From Candidatus Curtissbacteria bacterium RIFCSPHIGHO2_12_FULL_41_17 (GTDB taxonomy: Bacteria; Patescibacteriota; Microgenomatia; Curtissbacterales; GWA2-41-24): a stretch of DNA of 34,370 nt. Each line of letters begins with the position of its first letter. The first letter of the stretch is position 1. Where the stretch lies: positions 1 to 34,370 of the forward strand of contig MFBL01000058.1 in NCBI GenBank assembly GCA_001774945.1, given 5' to 3'. Positions 31,240 through 34,370 of the stretch are shown here, piece after piece. A program made the translations under genes and the position numbers. The notes beneath the pieces were generated by a model. That model did not search any database and was not told where the DNA came from. It was given only the letters and a program-made list of their open reading frames with translations.

Positions 31240-32828
31240 CCACCTGAGCCATCATCAGGAGGTCTTCTTCCGAGATACAATTCTCTTCTTTTTCTTGCGG
31301 CGCTTCCGAGGAAGCCTGGGAGTTTTGTTGCTCTGTCCTCTTGTGCTGCCTGACCGGCTGATTGGAATGCGCCCCTTACATGTCCCACAGCTGCCCTTGC
31401 GCCTGATCCTGTATAGGCTACTCCTGCACCTGCGCCGAGGGCGCCGCCGATTGCGCCTCCGACTCCTGCTCCGCCGCCAAGACCTTTTGCGCCGATTGCT
31501 TCTTTGATCATCTTTGCCGCCTCCGGAGTCATAAATAAGACTCCGAGTGCGATTATTTTACCAATTGCAGCCGGCTCAAATCCACCGACGAGTAAAGGGA
31601 ACTTGAGAGCCCCTGAATCTGCTCCACCAAATGCACCTTCACCCTTTCCGCCAAAGGCCTCGATGCCGCCTACAATGCCGGCGAAAATGATCATTAAGGC
31701 AACTGTCGGGAAAACAGAAAGGTTGGCAGCCATTTGCTTAAACCACTCTTTGGCGCCGTTGTTGCCCGGAAGCGCCTGGATTAAAAAATAAAAAGGGGAA
31801 GCTATAGTCATAATAAGAATCATCACATAGGCCATCAAAAGCATTAGAAAAACCCTGAACATGATAAAAAGGGCGGCAATACCGACTATCAGACCGGCTA
31901 GTCCGGCTAACGGCCATTTACCAAGAAATTTAATGATATCGATGAGTGTTCCCCCACTGTCAAATATTGTATCGAGAAAGCTTGCAATAGCTTGGGCGGT
32001 TGTCACAAAAATTTCACCCCAGGAGCTAGTAATAACGCCGAAGATGCTTTTATCAAAGGCCACACCTTTAGCTGTATCTGGATCGATCAGTGTACCTGGT
32101 AATGCGTTTATAATAACGTTTAAACCCAGAAACATTAAGTCGATCATTAGACCAGCAATGGCATAGCTAAAGGTGACAAGTATTAAAGCAACAACTATTC
32201 TTGGCAGAGAGTCCTGAACAGTAGCCACAGCTTGCGGTGAAATGTGGGCTCGAAACATTATCATAAAGCCCATGATCACAAAAATTATTACAAACCCAAG
32301 ATAAGCAATATTCCTGAAGGCTTCCCAGAGTGCTTTGACAGGCTCTAATGCTCCATAGCCAAAACCCTGCGCATAGGCAGGCTGAACAGGGTTAAATTTC
32401 TGGATTTGCTGGGCGAAATACTGGACGCCGGAGGCTGGCGGTTTTGAGTATAGGCTGGCAACAAGATTGGAAGTGGCGGCCAAAGCGCCGCGACCGGCTG
32501 TGACCTCGTCTGTTTCGGGGTGAAGCAGAGAGATGCCCAAAAGATGGGTATTGAGGCTGTCGATGGTACCGGCGATTTGGTTCAGGTTAAATACCTTGTC
32601 GTCAAAGGCGTTCTTCTTAATCGCGCATTTGTTTATTACGTCGATAGCTTGCTGGGCTGTTGCATCATCTGGAATTTGACATTCGGCTGTGGGGCTGGGG
32701 GATGGTCCGACGGCGTGGGCGGGGCGGGGGGCAACGATAAACAATAAACTAGAAACTAGAAACAAGAAACTTACGGCAAGAAGCGTTAAGCGTTTAGCGT
32801 TTAGCGTTAAGCAGGCAGCGATTCTCAT
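31236..32828 (-). CDS. VirB6/TrbL-like polytopic membrane protein
   Basis: About 530 residues from the ATG at 32828. A signal peptide (AVSFLFLVSSLLFIVAPRPAHA, cleavage after AHA) leads into an exterior helical region of about 140 residues. Six to eight membrane helices follow (for example NIAYLGFVIIFVIMGFMIMF, IVVALILVTFSYAIAGLMIDLMFLG, LAGLIVGIAALFIMFRVFLMLLMAYVMILI). A Gly/Ala-rich cytoplasmic tail ends RPPDDGSGG. This fits the VirB6/TrbL channel component. The track start at 32861 (GTG) lies in palindromic repeats (LALSLPKGRR) and is rejected. The signal peptide itself is coded by simple repeats. Confidence 0.75.
   Translation of the reverse strand: MRIAACLTLNAKRLTLLAVSFLFLVSSLLFIVAPRPAHAVGPSPSPTAECQIPDDATAQQAIDVINKCAIKKNAFDDKVFNLNQIAGTIDSLNTHLLGISLLHPETDEVTAGRGALAATSNLVASLYSKPPASGVQYFAQQIQKFNPVQPAYAQGFGYGALEPVKALWEAFRNIAYLGFVIIFVIMGFMIMFRAHISPQAVATVQDSLPRIVVALILVTFSYAIAGLMIDLMFLGLNVIINALPGTLIDPDTAKGVAFDKSIFGVITSSWGEIFVTTAQAIASFLDTIFDSGGTLIDIIKFLGKWPLAGLAGLIVGIAALFIMFRVFLMLLMAYVMILIMTIASPFYFLIQALPGNNGAKEWFKQMAANLSVFPTVALMIIFAGIVGGIEAFGGKGEGAFGGADSGALKFPLLVGGFEPAAIGKIIALGVLFMTPEAAKMIKEAIGAKGLGGGAGVGGAIGGALGAGAGVAYTGSGARAAVGHVRGAFQSAGQAAQEDRATKLPGFLGSAARKRRELYLGRRPPDDGSGG
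32740..32822. repeat. Simple-sequence repeats coding the VirB6-like signal peptide
   Basis: Two runs: aaactagaaactagaaac (about 7-nt period) and aagcgtttagcgtttagcgttaagc (also a 7-nt period, gtttagc). On the minus strand they encode the hydrophobic core FLFLVSSLLF and the preceding LTLNAKRLTL. A 7-nt period is read in all three frames in turn. Confidence 0.7.
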
Positions 32829-32886
32829 CCTTCGACCCTTCGGTAAGCTCAGGGCAAGCACTTCGATAAACTCAGTGCATGCAAGC
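32829..32886. repeat. Tandem REP-like palindromes upstream of the VirB6-like gene
   Basis: CCCTTCGGTAAGCTCAGGG and CACTTCGATAAACTCAGTG stand four bases apart, followed by a partial unit (gcaagctcagg). They are the same family as 901-921 and the cores of the 6.5/7.2-kb cassette. They occupy the leader or promoter zone of the VirB6-like gene. Confidence 0.75.
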
Positions 32887-32960
32887 TCAGGACGAGTGCA
32901 GGCTATAAAGTCTGAAACTCGAACTAATTTAATCTTAAGTCTAAATATTTACTGCGTCAA

Positions 32961-33425
32961 CTACCGCGTAAAATCTTCCAGAATTATCGTTTTAATCTCT
33001 TTAACCTGGTGCCATCTGCGGTCGTTGCCGATGATTGCTTTTGCGCCGGATTCGATGGCTGTTGCAATATGAATAGCGTCCGGGGTTCGCAAGTTATACT
33101 TAGCGCGAATTTTGGCTGCTTCGGTGGCGATTTGTTCGTCAGTAGCAAAGAGAGAAAAATTGGGTAGAGCTTTTATTAAGGTTTTATAGGCGAGAGCTAA
33201 TTGGTGACGACCCAGCCTGTAGGGTTTAATAAGAATTTCAGTGATGATCATGGTTGAACCGCTGGCTTGAATATTACCATTTGGTAAAAGTTCTTTAAAA
33301 ATAATTCTGGTGAGCTCTAAATATTTCCGGTTTTTTTCAATATGGTAAATGAAGCAGGAGCTATCAAGAGAAACATTTTTGGATTTTTTAAGAGTTTGTT
33401 TGAAGTTTTTTAATCGCGGTCCCAC
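32961..33425 (-). CDS. vapC: PIN-domain toxin of a VapBC pair
   Basis: 154 residues with the acidic quartet of PIN ribonucleases: Asp21 (SLDSSCFIYHI), Glu63 (IITEILIKP), Asp116 (TPDAIHIATAI) and Asp135 (GNDRRWHQV). VapC toxins cut tRNA or rRNA and are held inactive by the partner antitoxin. The start is a GTG, and the gene overlaps vapB by 16 nt, the usual toxin-antitoxin coupling. Confidence 0.88.
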   Translation of the reverse strand: MGPRLKNFKQTLKKSKNVSLDSSCFIYHIEKNRKYLELTRIIFKELLPNGNIQASGSTMIITEILIKPYRLGRHQLALAYKTLIKALPNFSLFATDEQIATEAAKIRAKYNLRTPDAIHIATAIESGAKAIIGNDRRWHQVKEIKTIILEDFTR

Positions 33426-33652
33426 GAGTTTCTTTCTTCTTCTAAGTATTTTTCGCCTTTACCACCCCAGATCTCTTTACCTAGGCCTTCCAGTAGCTGT
33501 CCGGCTTGTTTGGGATCTGCGACGATTACACCAAGGCCGTTTTCGTACAGAATAGTTGCTTTTGAGCCTACTTTAATGCCAATTGCCTCCCTCGCTTTTT
33601 TGGGAATGACTATTTGGGCTTTTTTACCGATAGTGATAGTAACTATTTGCAT
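33410..33652 (-). CDS. vapB: AbrB/MazE-type antitoxin of the VapBC pair
   Basis: 80 residues. The N-terminal swapped-hairpin DNA-binding fold is clear (VTITIGKKAQIVIPKKAREAIGIKVGSKATILYENGLGVIVAD). The C-terminal 35 residues are a charged, probably unfolded, toxin-binding tail. It should repress its own promoter as a complex with VapC. Confidence 0.88.
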   Translation of the reverse strand: MQIVTITIGKKAQIVIPKKAREAIGIKVGSKATILYENGLGVIVADPKQAGQLLEGLGKEIWGGKGEKYLEEERNSWDRD

Positions 33653-33661
33653 ATTTCCTAC

Positions 33662-33691
33662 AATTTACCAAAAATTCATACTTTTTGTCAA
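33662..33691 (-). promoter_or_regulatory. Promoter of vapBC
   Basis: On the minus strand the perfect -35 box TTGACA (33691-33686) starts directly after the upstream gene's TAA; an 18-nt spacer leads to TAAATT (33667-33662), and the ATG follows after 9 nt. The transcript would be leaderless or nearly so. Confidence 0.6.
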
Positions 33692-34348
33692 TTAACATTT
33701 TGATCCGGCTTCCTCTTTGGTTAAACCGCAGTGCGGGCATTTGGTAATACCTTTTCCGCTTTCGATTTGGCTGCCGCAACCTGGGCAGTGGAAGTGATTT
33801 TCTGCTCCTTGGCAATCCGGGCAAGTGGAATTTCCGTACTCCGAAACGCTAAAAGGGAGCGAATTTGTATAAGATAAATAATTCGAATTTGAAAAATCCA
33901 GAGTTTGTGGACCACAGCCTCCTGCAACAAAACGAACAGGATGGGTAGAAAATTGCGGTATGACCCAAAAAGCTAGTTCAGAAGGTGTGTATAGACGCCG
34001 TGCAAGATGTTTTCTTGTTTGGGGATTTAGTACAAATTCATCTGCAACATTGAGGATTATCCTGTAGAGATCTTTACTTTCATCATCATCGCCTCTCTTT
34101 AAGACCTCAATATATTTATTTATTAACGGTGTTATCGCCAAAATCAATGTTTGATATTCATCGTAAGGCATCGTATCTTCTTGAGGGTGAAAAAGCTCAA
34201 TTATTTGTTCACGGGGTAAGCCGGTTACAATCGGATGGGAAAGGAAGAAAGCGTCGTTAAGTTTTTCTCCGTTTGGTTGTTCTAGACCTAAAATTTTTGC
34301 AGCTTCGCCAAAATCCTCAAGAGTCGATGAGGAAGTATATCTGGACAT
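33692..34348 (-). CDS. Hypothetical protein with C-terminal zinc ribbons
   Basis: 218 residues, family not recognised. Residues 1-165 are mixed helical, without membrane segments (EDFGEAAKILGLEQ; DEYQTLILAITPLINKYIEVL). The C-terminus has CxxC pairs at CPDC, CPGC and CPHC (about 175-210, spaced as two zinc-ribbon knuckles with HFHCPGCG between) and a final Cys. It is probably an RNA-, DNA- or protein-binding module. It ends just before the vapBC promoter. The start ATG has no obvious Shine-Dalgarno site within the 22 bases of upstream sequence available. Confidence 0.65.
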   Translation of the reverse strand: MSRYTSSSTLEDFGEAAKILGLEQPNGEKLNDAFFLSHPIVTGLPREQIIELFHPQEDTMPYDEYQTLILAITPLINKYIEVLKRGDDDESKDLYRIILNVADEFVLNPQTRKHLARRLYTPSELAFWVIPQFSTHPVRFVAGGCGPQTLDFSNSNYLSYTNSLPFSVSEYGNSTCPDCQGAENHFHCPGCGSQIESGKGITKCPHCGLTKEEAGSKC

Positions 34349-34370
34349 TTTGACCTTATCCGGTTCTATT

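Noticed and set aside
31154-31507. Plus-strand ORF of 117 residues opposite the tail of the VirB6-like gene
   Set aside because: Arg/Leu-rich shadow of the Gly/Ala-rich tail.
32829-32886. CRISPR-like array
   Set aside because: Only two palindromic units with four bases between them; no regular repeat-spacer pattern and no cas genes.
1-34370. tRNA or rRNA genes
   Set aside because: None was recognised by eye in the intergenic spaces, which are mostly short and AT-rich; a covariance-model search would be decisive.
1-34370. Alternative genetic code with TGA read as glycine
   Set aside because: dnaN, jag, rnpA and others end at TGA at the expected family length, so TGA acts as a stop.

Overview
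The window looks like a chromosomal segment of a Candidate Phyla Radiation (Patescibacteria) bacterium, most likely of the Microgenomates type; the lineage is an inference. Support comes from small gene products, DUF4012 and four-helix-bundle (23S intervening-sequence type) proteins, a PrgI/VirB4 cluster without VirB8/9/10, many short palindromes read through as protein (LPRRQAG, LSLPKG, FAKATDG), and a short RnpA. TGA is used as an ordinary stop (dnaN, jag, rnpA), so this is not the recoded Gracilibacteria/Absconditabacteria code.

Layout. (1) 1-3.7 kb: 3' end of valS, a TPR membrane protein, a putative lipoprotein, ribosomal protein L25, a small membrane protein, a decayed DUF4012 tail and a DUF5678-like small protein. 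(2) 3.7-10.2 kb, minus strand: an envelope/polysaccharide group (SDR-DUF4012 fusion, Wzz-like protein, RNase H, Wzx-like flippase, O-antigen-ligase-like protein). (3) 10.2-15.9 kb: the classical origin neighbourhood. jag, yidC, yidD, rnpA and rpmH run leftwards; dnaA, dnaN and dciA (DUF721) run rightwards. DnaA-box-like sites lie on both sides of dnaA, with the best cluster between dnaA and dnaN. A four-helix-bundle gene framed by inverted repeats sits between dnaN and dciA. (4) 15.9-32.9 kb: a type IV secretion-like envelope machine. On the minus strand are PrgI, a separate TraC/VirB4-N-like protein, the VirB4 ATPase, a glycine-zipper/M23 giant and a one-TM protein. Upstream lie a STAND-type ATPase with an OmpR-type DNA-binding domain, a second four-helix-bundle gene inside a long inverted repeat, a 1357-residue protein on the plus strand and a VirB6-like membrane protein. 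(5) 32.9-34.4 kb: a VapBC toxin-antitoxin pair and a zinc-ribbon protein.

The strongest candidate for something undescribed is a repeat family that frames the four-helix-bundle gene at 26.6-27.1 kb. A gene-less, reverse-oriented relative of the same inverted repeat lies at 20.27-20.39 kb, between virB4 and the M23 gene. The other four-helix-bundle gene (15.16 kb) is also framed by an inverted repeat, of a different sequence, and that repeat appears to supply the dciA promoter. Together they suggest small non-autonomous or helper-driven elements built around this protein family.

Other themes: palindromic repeats inserted in frame into conserved proteins; a signal peptide built from simple-sequence repeats; a duplicated 55-bp start-site cassette in front of two envelope genes; and mixed initiation, with several probable first genes having a -10 box 8-10 nt before the start codon (leaderless) while downstream genes such as the TraC-like one carry strong Shine-Dalgarno sites. 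No tRNA, rRNA or CRISPR array was seen.
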